DNA of 64,000 nt from Dichetophora obliterata (GCA_963920525.1 OY986436.1:85344970-85408969), one strand, 5' to 3'. Shown: positions 53,230-64,000, numbered from the stretch's first letter. Translations and numbers: made by a program. Notes: a model not told the origin generated them from the sequence alone.

Positions 53230-56200
53230 CAGAGACCTGCAACGAGTCATGTTTTTGCGACTTATAGTGATTCATGCAAAATCTAATAGTTATACGTGCA
53301 CATCAAACAACAACCACCACTACCACTCGAAGCACTTTTGCTTGAGAGAGTAACACATCGTTCATTGTTTGATCCATCAATCGAACGTCATAGTTCAACC
53401 TAATACTGACTTCAACATCAAACCTTGTTATAAATCATACCAAATACTCATAGCTCAAACAGAAGTCCCATAGCTCAAGTAGCAGTCCCATAGCTTATTA
53501 CTAGCGTATTTTTGTATGAAAACGCTGTGGCTGTTTTGAACTAAAGCTCTGTTTCTGTCGCTGTTAGAAGAGTAAAAGGGTTACCACCAAATTGTTTTTA
53601 ATGAAATAAATATAAATCGCTTGCCTTTATTTAAGTTGCGGTAAACATTTCTTTGTGGAATATTGAAGTGCAATTTACGCCATGGTGCAAAAACTAAGAC
53701 AACACACCTTGTTTATAAAGGGAGCTTCTTTGAAAGAATAAATAATAAGACATATCAATTCAATGAGGGTTGTTTATTTAAACTTAGGAAAATAATTATA
53801 TTCCAATGCTACAAAATCATGAAAATCATAAAAATAAAATAAAAATATAAAATAAAAAATGTTAAATCAGTCATTTAAATCATCATAAACAAAAAATATT
53901 TATTTTCTTAAATTTTTATAATACGAATTTAAAAATAATATACTGTCGACAGATTTTGGTGCAATTCTGTTCCGCTTTTCTGTTATGATATTTCCAGCTA
54001 ATGAAAACACACGCTCTGACGCTGCACTACTTGCTGGAATAGAATGAACTCTTAAAGCAAATTATGATAGTTTTGGATAGATGTTAATATGAGTTTTCCA
54101 CCACTCAATCACATTAAAATCTGCATCTACTGTCACATTTTCTCTTGAATACTTCTCAACCTCATCTCTGGGGTTTTGTGGTGCAGAAATGTTAGATTCC
54201 ATTAATGAATCTGGGAAGAAAAATGTAATATCTTGTGAAGAAGAAGGAATTGTGGTTGTTGAAGTGCTTGCGGAATTGTACACTGAGTTGCCTGGATAAA
54301 TTATTGGAGATTGTGAAAATGATGGAATTGAAATGGGCTGCGATGATACTGGACTTGATGAGCGGAAGTTGACTGACGCTCCTGTTACATTTGTAAGATG
54401 GTTTGTTGATGTGGGAAATGAGACAATATCGTGCTTTGCAATTTCGTTGATACAATACTCTTTTATTTCATTGATATCATTCATTTGCATACTCTTTCCT
54501 GGTGGGTACAGAAACACTGCAACTTTGTGCCATATACTTAGTTTTGAAATCCATTTCTCATCAATTTGTGCTAGGATATTTGATTTCAGCACCGAAATTG
54601 GTGAAGCATCCATACAATTGAGTGTGCAAATAGTATTTATTCTCATTATTGATGGCAAGACGAAGCACAATGATGGAGAACTGGAAACTTGAAGTTTCTT
54701 AAAAATAATTTCAAAATCCTGGCATAGCGTAACCAAGCTCTGAAGAGTTGAAATATTAATATTTAGTAATCGTTGGCTTTCACTGCCCTCTGCGAGTATT
54801 TCATTTATTTTTATCCAATTACTAACTATTGATTGGAACATTGCAAACTGAGAGTTCCATCGTGTCGGACAGTGATTTTTTAGTGTTGTGAGAAGCATGT
54901 GTTGCAAATTCGCTTTTTTAAAGTACTTCACAATTTTTTTGCACGAATTTATAATTTCTGCAAGCTCTTCAGTAGAATCAAAGGATGAATTCAAAAGATT
55001 AGAAAACAAATGACTAGAGCAATTAAGCCTGGTAGTATTCTGAAGAGCATTGATAACATTACTTCCTCTGTCCGTTACGAAAACTATGTTTTCAAAACTT
55101 TGGATATTAAATTCACCCAATAAGCAAAGTAATTTATTTCTTATATTTGTCCCTGTTGACCTCTCAAAATCCATAGATTTTAGCCCGATAACAATATCCA
55201 CTACCTTAAAATTGTTCGTATAGTGCAGAGTTGCACCCAAAAAATTTCTTTTTACGTAGTTATCAGTCCACATGTCAAGTGTTATGGAGGCCCCACCGCT
55301 TTCAACAATATATTGTATTTCACTTTTTATTTCACATTTTATTTCTCGTGATGATTTTTCAACTTTGCGAGATATTGTTGTTGCATCAGGCAACTTATTA
55401 TCAGGCAACTACTTACTCCCAATTTTCATGAAACAATCCACCATTCCATAAAATCCTTCACCTTCCACAGCAGAAAATGAACGGCAGTCTTGAACAACCC
55501 ACGATGTACATGCATCAAGCGCTCTTCTTTTGTCCTCATCGTCAACTTTTTTTAAAACTTCCTCGTTCAATCGCAGTTGAAAACACTTATGACGATTCAA
55601 ATTGGAAGTGTTCTTTCTATTGCATTTAAACAATTTTCGGCAAGTGCGACAACACACAAGTCCATCCAAAATAGTTCCATCCTGTTTCTCTATTTCAGCA
55701 AATATTGTCCAAATACTGCTTTTTCCCTTCCTTCGTTGAGATAATTTGTAAGAACCACTGTTAATATGTTCCGTTACTGTAATAATATTTTCCATTATAG
55801 CTATCCTGTTTAAAATAAAATATTTATTTTCACAATATTTATATAATTATTTTAAACTTACTTAATACGCTTTGATGCAGTCAGCAATAGAAAGAATAAT
55901 GGCGCACTTAACTCCAAAAAATTATATAGAACAAAACCGTTGCTCTTCATATCGTACCGTTATGTATAGTGTTACCACACAATCAATAACATCAGAATAA
56001 TTTAATAATAAGATAAATCAAACTAAAATTCTTAACTTACGCCATAGTTGGCAACCCTACAAAAGTCATGATCATTCGTTTGAAGGCCATTAACATGTTG
56101 TACGCAACTTGTTATCGACTACGTACGACTGGGCGTACGAGTATGGCGTATGAAGCATTACAATTAAGCTGCGTGTTATACGTATAACAACATGTTGGAA

Positions 56201-56284
56201 TGAGTCCGAGTATGAAGTAGAAGGCAAATTAATACGTATAGACTCGAGTCAACTCAGTTTATAACTACTCGTTGCAGGTCTCTG
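53230..56284 (-). mobile_element. hAT element, 3055 bp, Hermes/hobo type
   Basis: Inverted ends CAGAGACCTGCAACGAGT at 53230 and the complement ending at 56284. A perfect 8 bp target duplication GTAGGTAT lies at 53222-53229 and 56285-56292, diagnostic for hAT transposons. It encodes one transposase on the minus strand. Confidence 0.95.
53900..55795 (-). pseudogene. hAT transposase with two in-frame stops
   Basis: A single collinear frame of 632 codons runs from ATG (55793-55795) to TAA (53900-53902), close to Hermes (612 aa) and hobo (658 aa). It has a BED-type zinc finger near residues 40-72 (C-x2-C with a distal NLNRH-x-C). The RNase H-like fold shows aspartates in TLDMWTDNY and FVTDRGSN, and W in CPTRWNSQF. 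The hAT dimerisation and catalytic glutamate region is IPASSAASERVFSLAG near the C-terminus. Stops TAG at 55409-55411 and TAA at 54062-54064 interrupt an otherwise undamaged frame, so inactivation is recent. The second stop falls just before the catalytic glutamate block, so the protein would be dead. Confidence 0.93.
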
Positions 56285-56304
56285 GTAGGTATAGAAAAGT
56301 GTAT

Positions 56305-56420
56305 ATGTTCTTGATCAGCATCATCACCCGAGTCGATTTAGCCATGTCCATCTGTATGTCTGTCCGTCTGTCTGCTATCATGATTGCAGCCTTAATTTTC
56401 AAGCTATCATCACGAAATTC
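56305..56420 (+). repeat. GTCY-rich motif (mini-me-like)
   Basis: TCGATTTAGCCATGTCCATC followed by TGTCTGTCCGTCTGTCTG resembles the conserved core plus (GTCY)n of dipteran mini-me elements. Together with the 'gtatattaattttgtcactccg' sequence on the other side of the hAT (53175), it forms one common dipteran repeat that the hAT split. Confidence 0.5.
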
Positions 56421-56708
56421 AATATTTAAGCTTTTATCTAAAAACTAAACGTAAAGTTCGAAAATTAGCCAAATCGGTACAAAACCACCCCACCTCTTAT
56501 ACAAAGTGACTTTATCAAAACGGTAAATTAGGCCACGAGGTACATATGTTGTGCCTCAATAAAATATTTCAAAATTTCACAGAAATATAAAAAAAAAATA
56601 TTTTTTGATATTTTGTTCGGATTTTCTGATACCAAAATACACTAGATCTGTAAAAAAAATGGCCCGGAGGACCTGTTATTTTTTGTATGGTTTCAGTTAA
56701 AGTGTTAA

Positions 56709-57479
56709 GGTATGATTAAAAAGGTAATACATACGGCTTTCACATATATTTTTAATGAATCAAATCTGTTGAGAATTTATTGTGCAAAAGTAAAGTATTT
56801 GTTTATATAAAACTGTTATTTTCTCAAAAACTACAGTTTTAGTATGAATAATAAAAACTAAATTATTGATGCTTGAAAATTTATCCATTATTTAGTAAAT
56901 AATATGTATGATTTATTTGATTTTTTATGGTGTTTTTTTATGATGAAATAATTTGCCTTTGTACGGAAAGTTGTTAATTCAAGCATATTTACTTTAGTTG
57001 TTTTGTATTGTAGTTCCATATATTCTTATAACACCATTACAATAAATAACTGTTCTTAAGGCAACATTGTAGCTGTAATATTTATACGAATTAATAGGAT
57101 TTTCTAGCCAGCGAAATATATTTTAAATTTTTAGTTGAGATCAGTTTTGGACAATGGCTTCCAATTTATTATCGATGTTCGCTTATGCCATCAGCAATAT
57201 ATGCATATGTTAATATATTAAACGAAAGGTTAAATTGTAAGCTTTAAAAATAAAATATTACGCTAATTTAGTAGAAAATAACGGTTTTTTTAATTACAAA
57301 TTTCAAATATGATATAGTTTTGCTTATAAAATTACGAATACGCTTGCAATGATATAAGTATTGTACATCATTGAAAAGGTAATTTAATTACCTTTCATGT
57401 GACATACCAATCTTTTAGATCCATTGAATAATGGCAAAGAAATGGATTTTTTTTAAAGATCTTTTAGCAAAAAAAAAAC
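56709..57479. other. AT-rich intergenic DNA
   Basis: No coding potential or repeat was recognised between the TTAA element and the promoter-like region of the zinc-finger gene. Confidence 0.4.
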
Positions 57480-57600
57480 TAAAAAATCGATAACTAGTTG
57501 AGTAATCGATTTTTTGTTCAGCCAATCATATTTTTTATAGTTCTCTACCAGAAAGCACTTTCAAATTGCAGCGCCCTGCAAGAACTGAAAAACTGGATAA
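57480..57600 (+). promoter_or_regulatory. Promoter-like region with CGATA/DRE-type motifs
   Basis: AAAAAATCGATAACTAG and AATCGATTTTTT near 57484-57516 form an imperfect palindrome of ATCGAT motifs about 150 bp upstream of the zinc-finger ATG. Such motifs (DREF, BEAF-32) mark housekeeping promoters in flies. An inverted relative lies at 52785-52910. Confidence 0.45.
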
Positions 57601-57644
57601 TTAAAATAAAATAGTATATTTTAAGTAAAAAACTGACTAAAATC

Positions 57645-58101
57645 ATGCCCGCGTAAGTTGAAGCAAATGACGCACTAAGATTCCAATTCCCTGTAATACA
57701 TTCTAATAATTTCCTCAAGATAATTAAAATTGAAAACTAACATTTTTCTTTTTATTTGTTTCAGACACTCGCAATGCCATATCACACCAAAGAAGATTTT
57801 CAACTGTGACAAGTGTGAGTTTAAGACGAAAATCCCATCGCACTTAAAGCGCCATCTTCACCTTCACACAGGAAAAAAGCCACACAAGTGTCCGCACTGC
57901 GATTTTACCACCGCATTACTCGATAATCTACGCAAGCACATATTAAAGACGAATATTCATCCTGGGAAATTTATTTATGAGTGCAATTTTTGTAAGCAAA
58001 GCCAAGCGGAAACGGAAGCCAAATCAGTGGACTTTTTTAAAACTAATTCACACTCTGAGTACCAAACGCACTTAGCCGAGAAACACACCCAGCAAATATA
58101 A
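57645..58101 (+). CDS. Small C2H2 zinc-finger protein, two exons
   Basis: ATG at 57645 in a good context (AAAATCATG). The first coding exon is only 8 bases (ATGCCCGC), followed by the donor GTAAGT at 57653. A 112 bp intron ends with the acceptor tract TTTTTATTTGTTTCAG at 57764. Exon 2 runs 57765-58101, and the phase joins without error to give about 114 residues. There are two clear C2H2 fingers: CDKC-x12-H-x3-H and CPHC-x12-H-x6-H. A third CNFC...HLAEKH pair is irregular in its spacing. It probably binds DNA or RNA in the nucleus, with no better assignment possible. A poly(A) signal AATAAA lies at 58304-58309. The codons are undamaged. It could also be the last exons of a longer gene whose upstream exons lie outside my recognition. 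Confidence 0.7.
57653..57764 (+). other. Predicted 112 bp intron of the zinc-finger gene
   Basis: Starts GTAAGTTG and ends TTGTTTCAG, and the length is typical of fly introns. Splicing joins codon 3 (GC|A). Confidence 0.65.
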
Positions 58102-58303
58102 CCGAAGCAAGCACACCATTTCGAAGATGGAAAATATTCGAACAAGACTGAAATTGATTTAAGCGCAGACACGAACCACTAATAAATATGATATCATAAC
58201 AAACACAGTTCCAGCACTCACACCAGACATGTGTCTGTAATTTTATAATGCAGATGGCACAAGTAAAGTTTGACTAAGGCCTTCGATTTTGTCTACTATT
58301 CAA

Positions 58304-58309
58304 AATAAA
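58304..58309 (+). terminator. Poly(A) signal of the zinc-finger gene
   Basis: AATAAA about 200 bp after the stop codon. Confidence 0.5.
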
Positions 58310-59029
58310 TTTTAAGCACTAAGCACATTATCGATATAAATAGATACACACAGTAACTAGTAAAAAATCTGTGGATTTATATGAAAAAAAAATAAGTCGC
58401 GTGAAATTTTCCACTGAGGTTTCATCTTCAGATTACTCTATGAAAATGTGTGAGAGGTTTCATGTTTACAGAATATCAACTGTTACCTTTGCTACAACTT
58501 TATTTTTCAAATATTACTTATGATTTGAATTCATTTCTGTTTTTTTGAAGAATTTACGTTGATTTACTTGCTAAATTTGTTTATAATTTTGTTTTTAATT
58601 GATACAAAGATAAGTCGAAAACATTAGCAGGTAGAAATGTTCACAGAGACGTGAATGCAGGAATTTGTTCGATTACAGTTTTGATAAGGAATTATTTTCA
58701 ATAAATTATAGATAGATAACAGAAAAAAATAAATACAACTTAAACTACCAATAAAAATTATATCGAAGAAAGTGAGTTGACGAAGCCACTAATTATAAAA
58801 ACAAATCAGAAGTAAGTAAAAAATCAGGACTTGAAAATTATATACACATATGTTGATAAAAAAAATGTCGACAGAGACAGTATTAAGAAAAGTATAGAAA
58901 AATTGCATGCCTAAAGATGTGTTTCTTAGGGATACTTTTAATTCTAACAGGCAACGTATTCCACAATCATACAGCGTTCAAATAAATACTCTGTTGGAGT
59001 TCAAATAATTACCCTACGGAGAAAACAAA
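58310..59029. other. No gene seen
   Basis: AT-rich DNA downstream of the zinc-finger gene. Confidence 0.4.
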
Positions 59030-59565
59030 GTCAACTGCCCTTAAATGACTGGTCCCGTGACAGCTCTAATGGCAGCTCTCCTGTGACAGCTATCACAGGA
59101 CTGGTCTGATAGAACTTGTCAAGGAACAGATTTTTTGTGCCTATTACGGAACAGATTTAATTTTCTGTTTTTCAAGGCCATTCACTGGACAGATTAAGAT
59201 GAAGCATGTGGCAATTGACCCCTGTTAATGACAACGCCATTTAAACGTGACCAGTTGGTGGCATAATTGGGACAGGTCCCTATCCCTTGGGTACCTATCA
59301 CGTGGTAGGTTCTGAACCGGTTCCTTTTTCGTCAAAAACGGCCACCAATGTAATCTTCTGGACTTATCACTGGACCGGTCCAAGGTGATGCAGCAGGTGG
59401 CAATTGACCCCTGTCAATGACAACGTCACGTAAAAAAGACCGGTCGGTTTCATATGTTGGTGGCAGAATTGGAACAGGTCCGTATTCCTTGGGGACCTAT
59501 CACGTGATAGGTGCAGAGCCGGTTCTTTTCTCCGCAGGGTATAAACAAAGTTGGAGCTTCTCAAA
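59030..59565. repeat. Hairpin-rich tandem repeat with CACGTG palindromes
   Basis: About 59198-59335 and 59385-59560 are two diverged copies of a unit of about 190 bp. Shared phrases are GTGGCAATTGACCCCTGT, AATGACAACG, GGGACCTATCACGTG and CCGGTTC. Each copy holds a palindrome, perfect in the second (ACCTATCACGTGATAGGT at about 59490). The start (59055-59110) repeats GACAGCT and CTGTGACAGCTATCACAG. Confidence 0.75.
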
Positions 59566-61121
59566 CAGATAAATGGTTGGTTTAGTATGTATCAAATTAT
59601 GTAAAAATGTGCATTTCCTTACATCCAGGTAGTTAAAAATATTGCAACCAAGTATTTTATTGCTCAAGTGACTGATGCGGTCAAACTTCCGAAGGCCATA
59701 AACCTAATAGCGTTATTAAAAGCATGTTGTAACTTAAGTTTGGGCCTGGAATCAATTCTACTATATGGGCATTTCCAAACTGGCGTTACGGGTGATTTGT
59801 ACGAAGAAATATTAAAAATAAAAAATGAATTTTTAAAAAGGCTTTTTTATATTTGCATAGTAATTAAGTAGCACTATATTAAGTAAACACAATAACAATA
59901 ATCTAGAATAAGGATTTAAAGAAAATCTGCAAAACTCTCTGAATTGGGCAGGACTTTTAGAACATAACTTTTCTTAGAAGGGTTTGAAATAACATAAGTT
60001 AATTTTTTAAGTGATCAAATTGAAAAATCTTTTTCTCCATTTTTTTATAAGGGTTTTTGATCTGGCGTTACGATACTTAAATATCCATTACAGTTCAATT
60101 GGATAATTGAGTTATTAGGTGGTCAAGTAATCATGTAATTTAGTCCTTAACAAATTTAATATATTGTCATTTCCTGGCCTCAAAAATTTTTTCATTATCT
60201 TTCGCCAAGGCCTTCCATTTTTACTAAAAAAGTTTACTTAACATTTACTAAACATTCACAAAAAAAAACCAAATTTGCGAAGCAGTAGTTTGAGGCATTT
60301 TGGCAAGCTGTCGAACACCAATGAATATTGAAATAAATAAGAAGCAACTAGAACAGCCTACTGCTATGATTATGATCATATGATTAAGTGGCCAATTTGA
60401 ACGTTCAATTTGTTCTATATAGTTCAAATGAATGAGTTCCAAAATGTGTGAAATCATATACGACTTTAAACAGTGAGTTGATCACAGCTTAATCACTCAA
60501 AGTCTACTGAAGAGGAAATGTAGTGATTTCCGAAACAGACTGTCTAGTCGGCTAAGTGATTGACTCTTTACAAAGTTGTTGTTGTTGTTGTTGTTGTTGT
60601 TGTTGCCTTCTTAAAAACTTACTTGATCTAAAGTTCGCAATTAAATTCATGTAATAATTCAATAGATCACAAATTAATTAAATATTTATTTTATGTATAG
60701 ATTCATATTTTTAGAATGGCTTGAGAAATATTTAGAGATCAAGTGCTCGATTTATAGTTTTTTGTAACAGTTCAAAAACTCTAACAAAAAATCCGGCTTC
60801 CAAAACAGAGAAGCCATAAAAAACCAGTAGTATATTATAATTCTGCAGTAATAATAAATGAAAATATATTTACAAAAAATTTAAATTTTTTAAATTTATA
60901 GTGTATTTTTTTAAACAAATTTTGGTTTGTTTTTAAACTACATTTTTTAACAACAAAAATAAATTCTTATATATAAACCAAATGCTATTTTAGGTTACTA
61001 ATCTCAATAAAATTCTTTTCTTCTTTTCGCAGACCATTTTAAAGACATTTCTGTGTTTTAATAGGAAATACTTATAATCCCCTCCCTTTTTGGGAGTACG
61101 TCCCATAATTAATCATATCTA
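59566..61121. other. No gene; (TTG)n microsatellite at 60578-60604
   Basis: The only clear feature is a run of about nine TTG triplets. Open frames here are short and unremarkable. Confidence 0.5.
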
Positions 61122-61966
61122 GTTAACGCGTGATGAGATATCCAAAGCCATTAAAGAACTTGATCCAAATAAATGACCCGGGCCAGACCTGTTGCTCCCA
61201 CGCTTATTGTTGTCCAATGTTTTGTCACACTAATCATTCCTTTATATATAATATTTAACAAATCTCTGCTCCAAGCCGCTTTTCCGTCGTATTGGAAGAT
61301 ATCACACCTCACCCCAATATATAAAAATGGCAACAAAAATTCTGTTGAAAATTATAGAAGAATTGCCATATTATCCAAAATTGTTCGAGAAAATTATATA
61401 CGCAAAACTAACATCTATTATAAATCCTCTACTCAATAAACAGCAACATGGTTTCCGTAAAGGTAGATCAACCACAACAAATCTCATGACTATGATCTCT
61501 GATGTTTTAAGTAAAATGGAAAAAGGACATCTAGTGAAGGCAATATGCACCGACTGTAGCAAAGCTTTTGATCGTGTCGAGCATGATTTCTTAGCTTTCA
61601 AATTGGAAAAGTTTGGTATCTCAGGATCTTTGCTCAATTGGCTGAAGTCCTATCTCCACGATAGGTCTCAATTCGTTAAATTTTAAAGTACCTTATCCAT
61701 ACAGATTTTAGTTACATCCGGCGTACCACAATTTATTCACCTTGGCACACTTCTCTTTAATAATTTTATCTCAGACCTATCTGATGTACTATGCGATATC
61801 CCATATCTAATGTATGCAGACGACCTAAAAATGTACCATGTTATTAAATCGAAAACAGATTTCATTTACTTACAGCAGGAACTGTCATATCTTGAGTACT
61901 GGTGCAATCAAAATAAGCTGTATCTAAATGTTAACAAATGCGTAATACCTTCTCCCGAAAAAATAT
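61122..61966 (+). pseudogene. Second LINE reverse-transcriptase fragment
   Basis: Begins with a block like 'ISKAIKELDPNK-x-PGPD' (the pre-RT motif of jockey/R1-type LINEs). It continues with ISHLTPIYKNGNKNSVENYR, QQHGFRKGRSTTTNL, CTDCSKAFDRVEHD and SGVPQ. The catalytic YADD box is at about 61815, and the fragment ends near 61966. Stops and frameshifts are at 61172, about 61380 and 61684. Both ends are missing. It differs clearly from the LINE at 46651. Confidence 0.85.
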
Positions 61967-62184
61967 AGTAACAAATGACAGTTACTTCCTCAATATCATT
62001 GAACTTAAAAGAATAACCCATATTGTCAATGTTGTCCAATCAGTCTTGGACGAACCCTGAAGCGAAGCATAATTATTTTTGTTTATTTCTTCTTTCCTCC
62101 GGACGCATTTACATCAAAAATTGAGTTCAAAGAGCATTCAAAGTCGATCTGGGACCTCTGCTTAATATAGTCTCTGGGATTTCA

Positions 62185-62693
62185 TTAGGGGGGTTTCGCA
62201 TGGTCCAACATATTGGATGACATGTTTTACGATAAGTAAGATGGGAATCTAACGGGATAATATGATTAAGCATTCAAACGACCCAACTTGTGAAAAAAAT
62301 CATTAATTGCAAACTCTCAAGCAGAACACATCTGCCTAGTAGCTAAACAGTTATTAGATGCTCTTACAATTGAGCAGTGATTTTACATATTTCAGAGAAA
62401 CTTTAATAAATTTTAATTAATTCTATTCAAAATTAATTTTTTGGAACGTTTTCCACTTATTTTCCTCTAATATCTTTTTCGCTTCGTTGCTGTTCACTCG
62501 CTGATGCTGTAATTGAAATGAAAAAACGCATCAAGTTTGACCAACATTTATTCACACGTCAGACATGTTAAACGATCGCCAGAAAAAATTAAAAATTTTG
62601 AACCGACTGTCGTCTAAGCTTACGCATGGTACTACATGTTGTCCAATCTGCCATGTTGGTCCAATATGTTCGGCCATGCGAAAACCCTAATAA
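62185..62693. mobile_element. About 0.5 kb MITE with TA-flanked inverted ends
   Basis: TAGGGGGGTTTCGCATGGTCCAACATATTGGA-type left end at 62186 is mirrored by ...TATGTTCGGCCATGCGAAAACCCTA at 62667-62692. Both sides carry TA, consistent with a Tc1/mariner-type non-autonomous element. The interior is non-coding. Confidence 0.75.
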
Positions 62694-62790
62694 CATAAAC
62701 ATTTTTAGGAGCTCTCAAACGATACTACATGTCGGATGTACATGTAGTTCAATAAAGTAACGGGACTTTTTTTTCATTGCCCCAATACAC

Positions 62791-63177
62791 GGCTGTACGA
62801 ATAATCGCCCAAACCCAATAATGAACAATCACCCAAAAACAGTTGGGCGTTTGCTCATAATGTACAATCTCCCAAAAAAGCGATGAACAATCGGCAGAAG
62901 CTGCAAACCAAATCATGAAATGAATAATCGCCCAAAATAATTTGGGAGTTCGTTTACAATGTACAATAATGTGTAAAAAAATATATATTTGGGTGATTTG
63001 AAGAATCTTTGAAATTTAGGAGTTTGTTCATTCTGAACAATCGCCCCAAAAAAAAAAACGAACAATCGCCCAAATGCAAAATTAACATTAGCCCAAAAAT
63101 TTTAATCGGTTTTTTTGGCGATTATTCATTTACGCACTTTTGGGTGATTGTAACTTGGGCGATTATTCGCACAGCCC
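62791..63177. mobile_element. MITE made of repeated 'aataatcgcccaa' motifs
   Basis: Ends GGCTGTACGAATAATCGCCC (about 62792) and complement (to about 63175). The words ACAATCGCCCAAA and TGGGCGATT recur many times inside in both orientations, so the whole element is a multi-stem hairpin. Confidence 0.75.
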
Positions 63178-63252
63178 CTACACACATCACACTTGTCGGA
63201 TGGACCTCATTATTTTTTAGCTGCCGAAGAGTTAACATCGAGTGAAAATATT

Positions 63253-63389
63253 GGCCCATCATCATAGTCAAAATAAAGTCGACTTTAAATTTAGTGCAAG
63301 CTTTTTGACAACATATTATATTAAAAAACTGTCAAAAATGCTTGTACTAAATTTAGAGTCGACTTTTATTTTGACTATGATAATGGGCC
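63253..63389. mobile_element. 137 bp MITE, nearly complete palindrome
   Basis: GGCCCATCATCATAGTCAAA at 63253 is mirrored to 63389 with arms of about 58 bp containing AAGTCGACTT. The loop is about 20 bp. Confidence 0.85.
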
Positions 63390-63735
63390 GTTGTTTTTAA
63401 CATTTATTTTCATATTTTTCAATTTATATATTCCAAGCCATCACGATTTTAGGTAAAGATAAAAAATTCGCGTCAAAATATAGAATTTGTTACATTCGGC
63501 AGTTTTGCCGCTAGATGTGCTCCTCTAAAAAATTTTTATTAAATGGCAAAATGCACTATGTTGGATGGCCACGCACACAAACGGAACTGCATGTCGGACG
63601 TCCTTAGCAAAAAGGCAAAATTTTTGTCTTCCATCGGACATGTCCGTCCGTCTTGATTTTTTGCGCAGTAACGATACTACATGTGTGATGACTTAACAGG
63701 TCGGATGGACATGTAGTATCGTTTGAGGAGCCCTT

Positions 63736-64000
63736 TTTGAGTGAATCGAATGTGTTTTGGCCATAAAATTATATTCGTAAACACACTGAAACACACCATC
63801 AGATATTTTGCACAAGTACGTACTTTCGTACCATTTTGGACACGTTTTTATTCTTCACGTACGAGGTACAACATTTTCCGTACTAGTAAAATTTTATTTT
63901 CATCGCTTTTCTGTGTATTTTTCTCTTGGTGTGGCCACACTCGGTTTGCTTTGGTTCGCATTATAGCGAATGGATGTTTGTTTACGTATGGAGCATGTCA
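63736..64000. other. Right edge, no gene identified
   Basis: TGGTGTGGCCACACTCGG near 63930 resembles fly core-promoter Motif 1 (YGGTCACACTR) with one change. This might be the start of a gene beyond the window, but the evidence is weak. Confidence 0.25.

Larger units (their letters stand above)
52934..56708. mobile_element. TTAA-flanked non-autonomous (piggyBac-like) element, split by a hAT
   Basis: TTAA at 52934-52937 is followed by CACGTTAACTG. The right end is CAGTTAAAGTG followed by TTAA at 56705-56708, so the two ends are inverted 11-mers with one mismatch next to TTAA. Subterminal GTGCCTCAATAAAAT occurs near both ends (52971 and 56549) in direct orientation. Without the hAT it would be about 0.7 kb. 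It has no transposase of its own. Confidence 0.7.
62707..63735. mobile_element. About 1 kb inverted-end element carrying two smaller MITEs
   Basis: AGGAGCTCTCAAACGATACT and ACATGTCGGATG at 62707-62740 are mirrored at 63691-63735 (GGATGGACATGTAGTATCGT, TTGAGGAGCCC). Internal hairpins ACATGT...ACATGTAG are also present. Two nested elements lie inside (62791-63177 and 63253-63389). Confidence 0.6.

Noticed and set aside
63736..64000. Core promoter of a gene to the right
   Set aside because: Only a one-mismatch Motif 1-like word; no ORF or start is visible before the window ends.

Overview
The window is a stretch of AT-rich insect DNA, most likely from a cyclorrhaphan fly and perhaps a tephritid. 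That assignment is an inference from the mobile elements present: a gypsy/errantivirus-type element with an env gene, a mauritiana-type mariner, a Hermes/hobo-type hAT, jockey-like LINEs, piggyBac relatives and a mini-me-like GTCY repeat. Nearly all of the 64 kb is mobile-element or repeat sequence. The only good candidate for a host gene is a small two-exon C2H2 zinc-finger gene at 57645-58101.

Layout. 1-7.5 kb: a tandem duplication, then an old 4.2 kb structure with long inverted arms (1075-5231) that encloses a dead Tc1 transposase and carries a Pif1-like helicase tail in one arm. 7.5-12 kb: a cluster of foldback elements, including two adjacent foldbacks whose arms alternate in orientation. 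12-18.2 kb: a short tandem array, a tRNA-like sequence, degenerate DNA, a dead mariner, and two unrelated tandem arrays side by side. 18.7-40.6 kb: a three-level nest. An errantivirus-like LTR element (18700-40627, TSD TGTA, PBS, gag, pol, env, LTRs of about 510 bp) is broken in pol by a 13 kb element (21918-34973, TSD GAGC) and again by a 1287 bp mariner (36474-37760, TSD TA) with an intact 345-codon transposase. 40.6-52.9 kb: repeats, a dead mariner, a 5'-truncated LINE carrying a MITE, and piggyBac remains. 52.9-56.7 kb: a TTAA-flanked non-autonomous element carrying a 3055 bp hAT with an 8 bp TSD and two in-frame stops. 57.6-58.3 kb: the zinc-finger gene. 59-64 kb: hairpin-rich repeats, a second LINE fragment and nested MITEs.

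The most striking object is the 13 kb element. Its centre is a complete-looking Ty3/gypsy unit: a tRNA-Lys primer-binding site, a gag that begins with a full RING-H2 finger, a TTTTTTA slippery heptamer at the gag/pol overlap, and a 1044-codon pol open frame with protease, RT, RNase H and integrase. Its flanks are two 3.7 kb arms, each bounded by TGTAACGGC...GCCGTTACA as an LTR would be, but the arms are INVERTED relative to each other instead of direct. They appear almost identical: the differences I found are two homopolymer-length changes and one substitution. The same 4 bp target duplication lies on both sides. It is either a gypsy element moving with giant terminal inverted repeats, an aberrant inverted-LTR integration product, or a misassembly. 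The TSD and the filler at the inner right junction are the facts any explanation must meet.
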